A stretch of DNA of 64,000 bases from Roseobacter sp. CCS2. GTDB taxonomy: Bacteria > Pseudomonadota > Alphaproteobacteria > Rhodobacterales > Rhodobacteraceae. The notes below the pieces were generated by a model that did not search any database, had not been told where the DNA came from, and saw nothing but the letters and a program-made list of their open reading frames with translations. The stretch covers positions 1 through 64,000 of the forward strand of contig NZ_AAYB01000004.1 of assembly GCF_000169435.1 (NCBI RefSeq), given 5' to 3'. Both the position numbers and the translations under genes were made by a program. Position 1 is the stretch's first letter; each line of letters opens with the position of its first letter. Of the stretch, positions 7,815 through 16,352 are shown piece after piece.

Positions 7815-9080
7815 ATGACGACACTTCTTGGCTGCATTGCGGATGACTTTACCGGTGCGACCGATCTGGCCGGAATGCTTGCGCGCAGCGGGGTGCCCGT
7901 TTCATTGCGCATTGGCGTTCCTGACAAGGTTCCGGACAACACCGCCGCTTTCGAAGTCATCGCCCTGAAATCCCGCACCGAACCTGTGGATGTTGCTGTC
8001 GCTGAGTGCCGAAAGGCGTTGGCATGGTTGCAGGCTGCGGGAGCAACGCGGTTCTTTTGGAAATATTGCTCGACCTTCGATTCAACACCGCAAGGCAACA
8101 TCGGCCCGGTTGCCGAGGCCTTGATGGCGGATATCGGAACCGATCAAACCATCTATTGTCCCGCGTTCCCCGAGAATGGGCGCGCGATTTTCATGGGCAA
8201 TCTATTTGTGGGCGCGCAGCCCCTGCATGAAAGCCCGATGAAAGATCATCCACTGACCCCTATGACGGACGCGAATTTGATGCGCCTGCTTGAACCACAA
8301 GTGACAAAACCCGTCGGGCTTGCCAATCGGTTGACCGTCGCGCGCGGTGCGGCGGCATTGCGGACCCGATTGGACGATCTGCGGGCCCAGGGCGTGGCGC
8401 ATGTTATTGTCGATGCGGTCGCAGACGAAGATTTGCACGTGATCGCTGAGGCCTGCCAGAATATGGCCCTGCTGACCGGGGGCAGTGCCGTTGCGATGCC
8501 GCTGCCCATGCTTTGGTTGAAGGATGGAACGCTCACTGCATCGCAGGCGTCCCGCACCGTGCCGGACATTGATAGTGGCGCTATTGTGCTGTCAGGCAGT
8601 TGTTCGGCCATGACGCGCGCGCAAGTCGCGCATTATCTGCAAAACGCGACCGGTTACCTGCTGGATCCGCGTGTGCTGGCCAAGGATGGACCACAAGCAG
8701 CCTTGGATTGGCTTGCCGCACAGCCGATCACGGCCAACCCGATCATCTATGCAACCGCAGACCCCGCAGAGGTCAAGGCAAGTCAGGCCGCACTTGGCGT
8801 GGCGCAGGCGGGGTCCGTTGTCGAAAACGCCTTGGCACAACTAGCCCTACAAGCCCGCACGATGGGCATTGGCCGGTTTGTCGTCGCCGGGGGTGAAACT
8901 TCGGGTGCCGTGACCAGGGCGTTGGGTGTGGCACAACTGGATGTGCGCTGCGAAATTGCCCCCGGTGTGCCATGGACGTTCTGCCAGACCGATGGCCGCG
9001 ATATCGCCCTTGCGCTCAAGTCAGGGAATTTCGGTGCCGCAACATTCTTTGAGGACGCATTGGAAATGGAGCTGAAATGA
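7815..9080 (+). CDS. otnK: 3-oxo-tetronate kinase (four-carbon acid sugar kinase family)
   Basis: This 421-residue cytoplasmic kinase belongs to the four-carbon acid sugar kinase family (formerly DUF1537). It starts MTTLLGCIADDFTGATDLAG, the typical substrate-side signature, and has the nucleotide-side segments IVLSGSCSAMTRAQ and VVAGGETSGAVTRAL. The ATG at 7815 is preceded by AAAGGACC; an earlier in-frame ATG at 7791 lacks a site. Known OtnK proteins phosphorylate 3-oxo-tetronate to its 4-phosphate in L-threonate and D-erythronate breakdown. The next gene overlaps by ATGA and encodes the matching decarboxylase. The family also contains D-threonate and other kinases, but the otnC and otnI neighbours favour OtnK. 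Confidence 0.9.
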   Translation: MTTLLGCIADDFTGATDLAGMLARSGVPVSLRIGVPDKVPDNTAAFEVIALKSRTEPVDVAVAECRKALAWLQAAGATRFFWKYCSTFDSTPQGNIGPVAEALMADIGTDQTIYCPAFPENGRAIFMGNLFVGAQPLHESPMKDHPLTPMTDANLMRLLEPQVTKPVGLANRLTVARGAAALRTRLDDLRAQGVAHVIVDAVADEDLHVIAEACQNMALLTGGSAVAMPLPMLWLKDGTLTASQASRTVPDIDSGAIVLSGSCSAMTRAQVAHYLQNATGYLLDPRVLAKDGPQAALDWLAAQPITANPIIYATADPAEVKASQAALGVAQAGSVVENALAQLALQARTMGIGRFVVAGGETSGAVTRALGVAQLDVRCEIAPGVPWTFCQTDGRDIALALKSGNFGAATFFEDALEMELK

Positions 9081-9727
9081 CGACTGAAGCCGCTCTTCGG
9101 GAGCAAATCTGCCTATTGGCGAAATCAATGTTTGATCGTGGATTAACAGGCGGGAGTACGGGAAACATTTCGGCGCGCACCGATGATGGCGGTTTGCTTG
9201 TCTCACCGACAGGCACCAGTTTCGGACAGCTTGATCCGGGTCGCCTTAGTCGGTTTGATGCGATGGGCGCCCTGATTGATGGCGATCCGCCGACAAAGGA
9301 AATGCCGCTTCATACGGCCTTTTATGACACACGCAGCACTGCCGGAGCGGTTGTGCATTTACATGCCTGTCATTCGGTTGCCCTGTCCATGATGCCCGAC
9401 GCGGATGCGGACAATTTTCTGCCACCTCTGACCCCTTACGGCATCATGAAACTCGGCAAGGTGCAGCTGCTGCCCTTTTTCATGCCCGGTGATGCCGCGA
9501 TGGGCGAGGCCGTGCGCGGATTGGCCGGGAAACGCAGTGCCGTCATGCTGGCCAATCACGGCCCGGTCGTCGCTGGCGCGGATGTTGAAGCGGCCTGTAA
9601 CGCGATCGAAGAGCTCGAAGACACGGCCCGCTTGGCGATGCTGACACGCGGGCTGAACCCGCGCATGTTGACCGCCGCCCAGGTTCAGAACGTTGTCACC
9701 AAGTTTGAAGTCCCATGGGAGACATGA
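9077..9727 (+). CDS. otnC: 3-oxo-tetronate 4-phosphate decarboxylase (class II aldolase family)
   Basis: This 216-residue enzyme belongs to the class II aldolase/adducin family. GGSTGNISAR near residue 21 is the phosphate loop; the zinc ligands include E (EMPLHTAFYD) and the HLHACHSVA histidines, with a further histidine in ANHGPVVAG. In the otn pathway it decarboxylates 3-oxo-tetronate 4-phosphate to dihydroxyacetone phosphate and CO2, feeding glycolysis. It is translationally coupled to otnK (ATGA at 9077) and to otnI (ATGA at 9724). The family includes fuculose-phosphate aldolases, so the call relies on operon context. Confidence 0.88.
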   Translation: MTTEAALREQICLLAKSMFDRGLTGGSTGNISARTDDGGLLVSPTGTSFGQLDPGRLSRFDAMGALIDGDPPTKEMPLHTAFYDTRSTAGAVVHLHACHSVALSMMPDADADNFLPPLTPYGIMKLGKVQLLPFFMPGDAAMGEAVRGLAGKRSAVMLANHGPVVAGADVEAACNAIEELEDTARLAMLTRGLNPRMLTAAQVQNVVTKFEVPWET

Positions 9728-10491
9728 AGTTTTCGGCAAATCTGGGGTTCTTGTGGTCTGATCTGTCATTGGTCGACGCAATTCACGCGGCGAAAGCGGC
9801 CGGCTTTGACGCCGTCGAATGCCACTGGCCCTACGATACGCCTGCCCCCGACGTGGCCGCAGCACTTGCCGAGACCAATCTCCGGATGCTGGGGCTGAAT
9901 ACGTCGCGCGGCGACGTTGCTGCTGGCGAAAATGGCCTGTCGGCGCTGCCCGGTCGCGAAGCCGACGCCCGCGCAGCGATTGACCAGGCGTTGAGCTATG
10001 CCGATGCAATTGGCACGCCCAATGTGCATGTAATGGCAGGCTTTGCAGAGGGCGATGCGGCGCTTGCGGCCTTTCAGGCAAACCTGACCTATGCATGCGA
10101 ACAGGCCGCGGCGTTAGACGTCACGATCCTGATCGAGCCTTTGAACCACTATGACGCGCCAGGCTATTTCCTGACGACCACGGATCAGGCGCGCCGCATC
10201 ATTGAAACGGTAAGCCACACAAATCTGAAGCTGATGTTTGACTGTTATCACGTCCAGCTGATGGAAGGCTGCATCAGCCGCCGTCTTCAGGCTCTCGCGC
10301 CGATTATCGGTCATATTCAATTCGCGTCCGTTCCGGACCGGGGGCCACCGGATGATGGAGAGCTGAATTATAGCTACATATTTGGCATTATTTCGCAATT
10401 GGGCTGGGACGTCCCATTGGGGGCTGAATACAGGCCTAAGACCGGCACCAACGCGACTTTAGGTTGGCTGCACCGCGCAGGTTGGAGTTAA
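9724..10491 (+). CDS. otnI: 2-oxo-tetronate isomerase (hydroxypyruvate isomerase-like TIM barrel)
   Basis: This 255-residue xylose-isomerase-like TIM barrel is of the hydroxypyruvate isomerase group. It starts at the ATG overlapping the otnC stop (ATGA), giving MKFSANLGFLW, the normal family N-terminus; a start nine bases earlier is less likely. Metal and catalytic segments visible include LLIEPLNHYDAPG (Glu), LMFDCYHVQ (Asp, His), IGHIQFASVPDR and YSYIFG, with a late GAEYRP (Glu). OtnI interconverts 2-oxo- and 3-oxo-tetronate, supplying OtnK. The upstream NAD-dependent erythronate or threonate dehydrogenase that should make 2-oxo-tetronate is not in this window. Confidence 0.88.
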   Translation: MKFSANLGFLWSDLSLVDAIHAAKAAGFDAVECHWPYDTPAPDVAAALAETNLRMLGLNTSRGDVAAGENGLSALPGREADARAAIDQALSYADAIGTPNVHVMAGFAEGDAALAAFQANLTYACEQAAALDVTILIEPLNHYDAPGYFLTTTDQARRIIETVSHTNLKLMFDCYHVQLMEGCISRRLQALAPIIGHIQFASVPDRGPPDDGELNYSYIFGIISQLGWDVPLGAEYRPKTGTNATLGWLHRAGWS

Positions 10492-10987
10492 CGGCAGTTC
10501 ATCGTGGCCGCGACCACGCTGAAGGCCATGCCACGCTTGTCCAAGCTAAGCTTGATTGTATTGCGTGTCGTCAGCTCTCTGCAACAATTTGTCTAACACA
10601 AAATCTAGAGGGTATTCGCAGAAACCGGTCCTCCACAGTTAGGGACGAATTTTAGCAACGTTCCGCGACCTTCGCGTTGTGTCTATCTACGGCGAAGGGA
10701 AGGTTTCCGGTGAGACGAAATTGTTCCTAAAGAATGACTGGTGCGGTGACATCCGCTGAGTTGCCGAATTTGCAGCGTTGCAAATGCGAATGTTTGCTGC
10801 GCCAGCAATAGCCGCATACACCAAAGGCGGGTTTGTCCACTCAGCGGACGTTGAACAATTGAAAAATATCGCTCCAGATACCTTTCTCACACCCGGAACG
10901 TCATCGGCCACCAGCGACATACGGCAGTTGCCTTTCTCTTTCCCCTCGCTCAAAACACTGCCTAGGCACCAAACGGGGACAGCATAT
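10492..10987. other. Non-coding region with long inverted repeat
   Basis: About 500 bases have no credible gene; the open frames here lack ribosome-binding sites and family features. The region contains TCCGCTGAGT at 10752-10761 and its exact complement ACTCAGCGGA at 10839-10848, enclosing a 77-base segment with further internal complementarity (GCAGC..GCTGC). It could be a small mobile-element remnant or a structured RNA. Confidence 0.5.
10752..10848. repeat. 97-base unit bounded by perfect 10-bp inverted repeats
   Basis: TCCGCTGAGT and ACTCAGCGGA flank a 77-base core. The core holds GCAGCGTTGCAAA and TTTGCTGC, which can pair partly with each other, so the whole unit could fold into one long stem. 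No target-site duplication is obvious. Confidence 0.4.
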
Positions 10988-11788
10988 ATGAAAATCGCGA
11001 CATTCAACATCAATGGTGTGAAAGCCCGGATTGGCGCGCTGACAGACTGGATTGATGAGGCCCAGCCGGATGTTGCTGTTCTGCAAGAAATCAAGTCGGT
11101 GGATGAGGGTTTTCCCCGCGAGGTGTTTGAAGACAAAGGCTATAACGTCGAAACCCATGGCCAGAAGGGGTTCAACGGTGTCGCGATCCTGTCAAAGCTG
11201 CCGCTTGAGGACGTCACACGCGGTTTGCCCGGCGCGGAGGGCGCCGGTCGTGAAGGCGTCGATGACGAAGAGGCCCGCTATATCGAGGCCACGGTTGTTG
11301 GTGAAAAGGCGGTCCGCATTTGCGGTCTGTACCTGCCCAACGGCAACCCTGCGCCGGGGCCAAAGTATGATTACAAACTGCGCTGGATGGAACGATTGCA
11401 TGCGCGGGCGCAACAGCTGATGGCACATGAAGAAGTGGCGCTTATGTGCGGAGATTACAACATTATTCCGCAGGCCGAAGACGCCGCTCGCCCAGATGCG
11501 TGGCGCGATGACGCCCTGTTTCGCCAAGACAGCCGCGACGCCTATCGCCGCATCCTGAACCTTGGGTTCACCGAGGCCTTTCGCGCGCGCGAGGCAGGTG
11601 CAGGCCATTATTCATTCTGGGATTATCAAGCCGGTGCATGGGACAAGAACGACGGTATCCGCATTGATCACTTCCTGCTGACCCCGCAATGTGCTGATCT
11701 GCTCAATACCTGCTGGATCGAAAGCGACGTGCGGGGCCGCGAAAAACCATCGGATCATGTGCCTGTCTGGGTCGATCTTGCCGCGTAA
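10988..11788 (+). CDS. xth: Exodeoxyribonuclease III
   Basis: This 266-residue enzyme is of the ExoIII/AP-endonuclease family and acts in base excision repair, cutting at abasic sites and removing 3' blocking groups. The start ATG at 10988 gives MKIATFNINGVKARI. Catalytic segments are present in order: LQEIKSVDEGFP (metal-binding Glu), YLPNGNPAP, GDYNIIP (Asp, Asn), GIRIDHFLLT (Asp) and a C-terminal SDHVPVWVDL (Asp-His). Length and motifs are normal. It stands alone, with a small secreted protein gene after it. Confidence 0.95.
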   Translation: MKIATFNINGVKARIGALTDWIDEAQPDVAVLQEIKSVDEGFPREVFEDKGYNVETHGQKGFNGVAILSKLPLEDVTRGLPGAEGAGREGVDDEEARYIEATVVGEKAVRICGLYLPNGNPAPGPKYDYKLRWMERLHARAQQLMAHEEVALMCGDYNIIPQAEDAARPDAWRDDALFRQDSRDAYRRILNLGFTEAFRAREAGAGHYSFWDYQAGAWDKNDGIRIDHFLLTPQCADLLNTCWIESDVRGREKPSDHVPVWVDLAA

Positions 11789-11834
11789 GGCAAAAATCGG
11801 TTAAACTGACTGCTTGTTACTGAGGAACGTTGTC

Positions 11835-12155
11835 ATGCTTCGCCCTGTCATCAGTGCCGCGATTATCGCGGCCAGCCTGCCCACATTGGCGCATGCGCAA
11901 TGCCGGATTGCGGTGGCTGGTACGGCCTGCGTGGCCATACCGCAGCCCCTGACACCAAAGCCCGGCCCTGTTGAAATTGGTGAAACGTTAGAGCGCGGCA
12001 AATATTCTATGCTGATGAACGCCCGCTATTACGGCCTGCCCACGGTAAGTGATGGCTGGGTTTATTTCCGGATTGAAGAAGAGATTTACCGCGTTGATTG
12101 GCGCAGTCACGAGGTTTTGGAACGGGTAACGCATCAGGCCAGCCGAAATTGGTAA
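11835..12155 (+). CDS. Small secreted protein of unknown function
   Basis: This 106-residue protein begins with a signal peptide (MLRPVISAAIIAASLPTLAHAQ). The ATG at 11835 follows GAGGAACG; a TTG start 21 bases earlier is less likely. The mature part contains two cysteines close to the N-terminus and a C-terminal stretch GWVYFRIEEEIYRVDWRSHEVL, which resembles the short periplasmic RcnB-like/YRVD proteins common in Rhodobacteraceae. No catalytic motif is seen. It is probably periplasmic. Confidence 0.7.
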   Translation: MLRPVISAAIIAASLPTLAHAQCRIAVAGTACVAIPQPLTPKPGPVEIGETLERGKYSMLMNARYYGLPTVSDGWVYFRIEEEIYRVDWRSHEVLERVTHQASRNW

Positions 12156-12167
12156 ACAGGCCGGGTC

Positions 12168-12485
12168 CTAAAGTGCCCGCTTCAAAACAGCTTTTCGCGC
12201 GACCAGAGTATCAATCACTTTCGGATTGGTAATCTTCTTCCACTGCTGCCGCTTACTGACTACCTCTGGAATTATTTGTTCAAACAGTAGCCCGTCTTCG
12301 ATAAAAATAAAAACCGACCAATTGTTTTCAATTGCAAAGGCTTCCTGCTCGCTTGGTGTGTACAATGGGGTCATCTCAAACGCGTCAGTGCCAAAGATTT
12401 TGGCATGGTTTTTGATCCGCAGCTTTTCCAGATCCGTGCCAAGGTCCTTGGCCGTTGCGGCTGGCATCAGATAGACATGCGTCAC
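12168..12485 (-). CDS. Unknown 105-residue protein coupled to the Hint-domain gene
   Basis: This short cytoplasmic protein starts MTHVYLMPAATAKDLGTDLE and has no signal or membrane segment; the middle is hydrophobic and beta-like (WSVFIFIEDGLLFEQI). Its ATG overlaps the stop codon of the Hint-domain gene (ATGA at 12482-12485), so the two are translationally coupled. I do not recognise the family. The coupling suggests a partner role for the Hint protein, such as a modifier or an immunity-like factor, but nothing in the sequence proves it. Confidence 0.6.
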   Translation of the reverse strand: MTHVYLMPAATAKDLGTDLEKLRIKNHAKIFGTDAFEMTPLYTPSEQEAFAIENNWSVFIFIEDGLLFEQIIPEVVSKRQQWKKITNPKVIDTLVARKAVLKRAL

Positions 12486-13618
12486 TGGCTGAGAACGCTG
12501 GCTTCACGCACTTTCAACGCCCGTCTGGCGGTCGCCCCAAAAGAAGCCTGATCCGCCCCAAGCTCGGGAAACAGGCTGAAGAGTTCGTGGCGTGCTTCCT
12601 GATCCAGCGTAGAAACGGCGTTATCACCAACAAAGAAGCTCTCGCTTCGCAGGTTATCGACGGTCACAATCTCATGTTTTTCAAACATCATGTGAATATA
12701 CTCGATATCGGCTGGTTCATTTACGATGCGTATCGTCCGGTCGTTCAATAAACCCTTGGCAGGTGCCAATATCTCGGACGATGCAAAATACATTTCAGCA
12801 CGCCAATCCGATATCAGGATTTTGTGCTGCGGTGATATCATCATGTCGCGACATGGAATGCCGTCACCAAACGCATCCTTCAATAGTCTGACAGGGCGAA
12901 GGTTTTGCTCTGTTGCCAATCGCTGCGCGGACACTTTCTTGCGGCCGATCCATTTGATCGCCTGCACGCCACTATCCTTGGTCACAACAAGGTCGCCAAT
13001 CGCCAAATCCTCGACGGCGCGTGGTCCATGCGGGGTTTCAATTCGACTGCCCCGCGAAAAACAAAAAATATCAAATGAAACATCGCTTACGCCCACAGTC
13101 CCTGATGTGGACCCCGGCGTACTGCTATGGACCACAGTGAAAGACGCGATTGGTGCGTCAAAGCTCACCGTTACGCTGTCTGCCGCATTAACGCCGTCAA
13201 AGTTGGTCGAGGTATTTCCCGTTGCGAGGATAGTATAGGTGCCGTCCCCATTATCGGGTACCTAATGATAGGCCTCAAGATTCGAAAAAGTCACAGCGAC
13301 AGGATTACCATTGATATCCAAAGCGGAAATTGTGACTTGGTCAGCGAAATTGCCGGGGCTGGCATCGACGTCCATCAACACGAACGTCGCATTGTCGACA
13401 TCGCGACCAAAATCAATGGTAGAACTTGTTGGCGACGCTGCCGTCGCGCCACTAGAATAGTTGAACCCGGTGGTGCCAAAGCCAGAGCCATTAAACTCGG
13501 TCCAGCCAGACGAAGACGTGACCGACACATCAGCAGACAGCCCAGTCGCACTATCCGTAAAAACGGTGCTGGGATCGTTAGTACCAGTGATAGATGACCA
13601 GTCTAATAAAGCGACCAT
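12482..13618 (-). pseudogene. Hint-domain (autoprocessing-like) protein interrupted by one in-frame TAG
   Basis: Read on the minus strand from ATG 13618 (AGGGGG eight bases upstream), the frame runs 118 codons to a TAG at 13262-13264, then continues in the same frame without another stop to 12482. The joined product would be about 378 residues. The N-terminal 180 residues are a Ser/Thr/Gly/Asp-rich, beta-type secreted domain; SFDIFCFSRGSRI (Cys near residue 186) begins a Hint domain of the type common in Rhodobacteraceae (TPHGPRAVEDLAIGDLV, then ISPQHKILI with its histidine). The C-terminal part after the TAG could start from a GTG at 13168. It is either a recent nonsense mutation (CAG to TAG would suffice), a sequencing error, or readthrough. 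The Hint part itself looks intact. Confidence 0.75.
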
Positions 13619-13758
13619 GGCAGACCCCCTGAAAACACCAACTCTGACATATCTTAGTCAAAGAAAATGTCTGTTTAATGGCATAGATATCGACAAATCC
13701 TGCTGTCACGCTGATTTACAGATGACAAAGTGTCGCCAACAGTTCTTACGCAATCACC

Positions 13759-14907
13759 TCATCGCGTCACATCGTGATCATAAAGCCAGCTAAGCCTATT
13801 CAGGAACGCCGCTGGTGCGACCTTTCCCATTGTCTTCAATCCCGCATGCGCAATCCGGCGCTGTACCCCGCTGAGGTGATAGTTCCGTGCGTTCTTATTG
13901 GCCGCCTCAACCGCTTTGATCACGCGCGCGCGCCGCGTGTCTTGGTAGGTCTGCAAAGCCGCCGCCAGCGACGCATCTGCATTGCAACAGCGTGCCAGAG
14001 TGTACGCATCCTCAATGGCCAAATTCGCACCCTGCGCCAGAAATGGCAGCGTCGGGTGCGCCGCGTCCCCCAGGATCGCCACCGAACCACTGTGCCATTT
14101 TTCCGCTACCGGATGCCGGAACAGCCCCCAGAGGTTTGCTGTCTCTACCTCACCAAGGATGCTTTTGACCTCCCACCCGCAATCGGCGAAGGCCATGCGC
14201 AGGTTGCCGGGGTCATCTGCGTGGTTCCACCCTTCCGCGGCCCACCCGCTACGTTCTTGAACGGCCACGATATTCAGCCGACCACCTGACAGCGGATAGG
14301 TCACCATATGCCGTCCTGGTGCCATCCAAATGCGGGCTACGGGATCAGATTTGTCTGTCTTGATCATCGCGCGCCAAGCGACCTGGCCTGTAAAGAAAGG
14401 CTCTGTTGGTTTGTTGATCACACCCCGCACAACCGAATGAAGCCCATCGGCACCAATGGTCAAATCAGGCCGGACGACAGCGTCGCCAATATCAAAACTG
14501 CCATCTGGATTCAGCCCGGAAATCCGCGCACCCAGTTTGAATTTGACACCAGCCGCTTCGCAGCCACGCGCCAGAATGTCGATCAGTGCCGCACGGTGAT
14601 AAAACCGATAGGGCGGGTTTTGCGTGGACAGGTCAAAGCGGGTAATTTCGCGGCTGCGCACCGCATCCATCGGAACAACGGCTTGGGCAGTTACGCCGGT
14701 GGCGTTCAAGTCGTTGTCGATGCCCAGCGCGTTCAGCGCACGCGCGCCATTAGGGGTAATCTGCAACCCTGCCCCGACCTCGGTCAATGCGGGTGCCTGT
14801 TCGTAAACTGTGACGTTGGCATCTTGGCGCGCAAAGGCCAGTGCTGCGGTCAAACCACCAATGCCGCCGCCAATAATGGCAATGTCACGGCTTTGGTTGT
14901 GGGTCAT
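13759..14907 (-). CDS. FAD-dependent aromatic monooxygenase (salicylate hydroxylase-like)
   Basis: This 382-residue flavoprotein is of the class A aromatic hydroxylase group. The start ATG at 14907 gives MTHNQSRDIAIIGGGIGGLT with the FAD GxGxxG fold; the longer frame would run into dksA. Later motifs are TIGADGLHSVVR (DG motif) and AILGDAAHPTLPFLAQGAN (GD motif, FAD ribityl binding). Relatives hydroxylate salicylate, 3-hydroxybenzoate or 6-hydroxynicotinate using NAD(P)H. It lies one base downstream of dksA, so it is probably co-transcribed, with no other aromatic-degradation gene close by. The exact substrate is open. Confidence 0.88.
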   Translation of the reverse strand: MTHNQSRDIAIIGGGIGGLTAALAFARQDANVTVYEQAPALTEVGAGLQITPNGARALNALGIDNDLNATGVTAQAVVPMDAVRSREITRFDLSTQNPPYRFYHRAALIDILARGCEAAGVKFKLGARISGLNPDGSFDIGDAVVRPDLTIGADGLHSVVRGVINKPTEPFFTGQVAWRAMIKTDKSDPVARIWMAPGRHMVTYPLSGGRLNIVAVQERSGWAAEGWNHADDPGNLRMAFADCGWEVKSILGEVETANLWGLFRHPVAEKWHSGSVAILGDAAHPTLPFLAQGANLAIEDAYTLARCCNADASLAAALQTYQDTRRARVIKAVEAANKNARNYHLSGVQRRIAHAGLKTMGKVAPAAFLNRLSWLYDHDVTR

Positions 14908-14908
14908 A

Positions 14909-15331
14909 TCAGTCGTCCCGGTGGACCTTTTCGCGACGTTCGTGACGCTCTTGCGCCTCAAGGCTCATGGTCGCGATGGGGCGGGCATCCAGCCGTTTCA
15001 GTGAAATCGGCTCACCGGTCTTTTCGCAATAGCCGTATTCACCTTCGTCAATACGACGCAGGGCGGCGTCAATTTTAGTGACTAGCTTGCGCTGGCGGTC
15101 GCGGGTGCGCAGTTCCAGCGAACGGTCTGTTTCTTCGGACGCACGGTCGGCCACGTCAGGGATATTGCGGGTCTGGTCTTTCATGCCAGCGACGGTGTCG
15201 CGGCTGTCTTCCATCAGTTCAGATTTCCAGTTCAGCAGTTTCCGGCGGAAATACTCGGTCTGCTTGTCGTTCATGAATGGCTCATCGTCTGCTGGGCGAT
15301 AGTCGTCTGCTAGAAACACTTCGGCCTTCAT
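14909..15331 (-). CDS. dksA: RNA polymerase-binding protein DksA, single-cysteine type
   Basis: This 140-residue transcription factor enters the RNA polymerase secondary channel and acts with ppGpp in the stringent response. The coiled-coil region lies at about residues 25-95, and RRIDEGEYGYCEKTGEPIS is the globular-domain signature. Only one cysteine (C102) remains of the four that bind zinc in the Escherichia coli protein. Zinc-independent DksA proteins of this kind are known from Rhodobacter. A site AGGGAT precedes the ATG. The downstream FAD monooxygenase begins one base after it on the same strand. Confidence 0.93.
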   Translation of the reverse strand: MKAEVFLADDYRPADDEPFMNDKQTEYFRRKLLNWKSELMEDSRDTVAGMKDQTRNIPDVADRASEETDRSLELRTRDRQRKLVTKIDAALRRIDEGEYGYCEKTGEPISLKRLDARPIATMSLEAQERHERREKVHRDD

Positions 15332-15512
15332 CGTAAATCCCTTTCACTGTGGCAGTCGCACGCTGGCGTCCGCACTGCCCTCACCCCAGTTTTGACGCGG
15401 GTTTACTCCCTTCAATCGGTGCTGTCACCCCCCCATTTTGCCCTCCTCGCAAGGTGTTGATGATCGCGGATGACCTGCTAGGTTGCCCATGAAATCAAAA
15501 GGGTGCGACATC

Positions 15513-16352
15513 ATGCAATTCACCGGCACTGACACATATGTGGCCACCGACGACCTTACGATGGCTGTGAATGCGGCCGTAACATTGGAACGTCCTTTGC
15601 TGGTCAAAGGCGAGCCAGGCACCGGCAAGACTGAGCTTGCACGGCAGGTCAGTGCATCCCTTGGATTGCCGATGATTGAATGGCACATCAAATCCACCAC
15701 CAAAGCCCAGCAGGGTCTGTACGAGTATGATGCGGTCAGCCGCCTGCGCGACAGCCAACTGGGTGATGCCCGCGTGCATGATGTGGCCAATTACATCAAA
15801 AAGGGCAAGCTTTGGCAGGCGTTTGGTGCTGACGGAAAAGTCGTGTTGCTGATTGATGAGATCGACAAGGCTGACATCGAATTCCCAAACGACCTGCTGC
15901 AAGAACTGGATCGGATGGAATTCCATGTCTACGAGACGGGCGAAACCGTCACGGCTGTCCACCGCCCTATCGTGATCATCACGTCCAACAACGAAAAAGA
16001 ACTCCCCGACGCCTTTCTGCGCCGCTGCTTTTTCCACTATATCCGCTTTCCTGACATGGACACCATGCGCCAGATTGTCGAGGTGCATCACCCCGGTATC
16101 AAAGATCAGCTACTGACTGCCGCCCTGACCCAGTTTTATGAACTACGCGAAACGGCAGGGTTGAAGAAAAAGCCATCGACGTCCGAAGTGCTGGATTGGC
16201 TAAAACTGCTGTTGGCCGAGGATTTGACCGCGGAAGACCTTAAACGCGACGGGGCAAATGCGCTGCCCAAGCTGCATGGGGCCTTATTAAAGAACGAACA
16301 GGACGTGCATCTGTTTGAACGTCTGGCCTTTATGGCGCGCGGTCAGCGTTAA
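15513..16352 (+). CDS. MoxR-family AAA+ ATPase
   Basis: This 279-residue AAA+ ATPase has Walker A GEPGTGKT (residues 33-40) and Walker B VLLIDEIDKAD (111-121), with LRRCFFHYIRFPD as the sensor and arginine region. The start at 15513 (MQFTGTDTYV) is preferred, with AAAAGGGTG upstream; 15489 is an alternative. MoxR proteins act as chaperones with a VWA-domain partner, and a CoxE-like VWA gene follows at 18818 on the same strand. The four genes between them make this an extended locus rather than a tight pair. The client protein or metal centre is unknown. Confidence 0.9.
   Translation: MQFTGTDTYVATDDLTMAVNAAVTLERPLLVKGEPGTGKTELARQVSASLGLPMIEWHIKSTTKAQQGLYEYDAVSRLRDSQLGDARVHDVANYIKKGKLWQAFGADGKVVLLIDEIDKADIEFPNDLLQELDRMEFHVYETGETVTAVHRPIVIITSNNEKELPDAFLRRCFFHYIRFPDMDTMRQIVEVHHPGIKDQLLTAALTQFYELRETAGLKKKPSTSEVLDWLKLLLAEDLTAEDLKRDGANALPKLHGALLKNEQDVHLFERLAFMARGQR

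Noticed and set aside
10464..10655. Short open frame after otnI
   Set aside because: It begins inside otnI in another frame and has no ribosome-binding site or recognisable feature.
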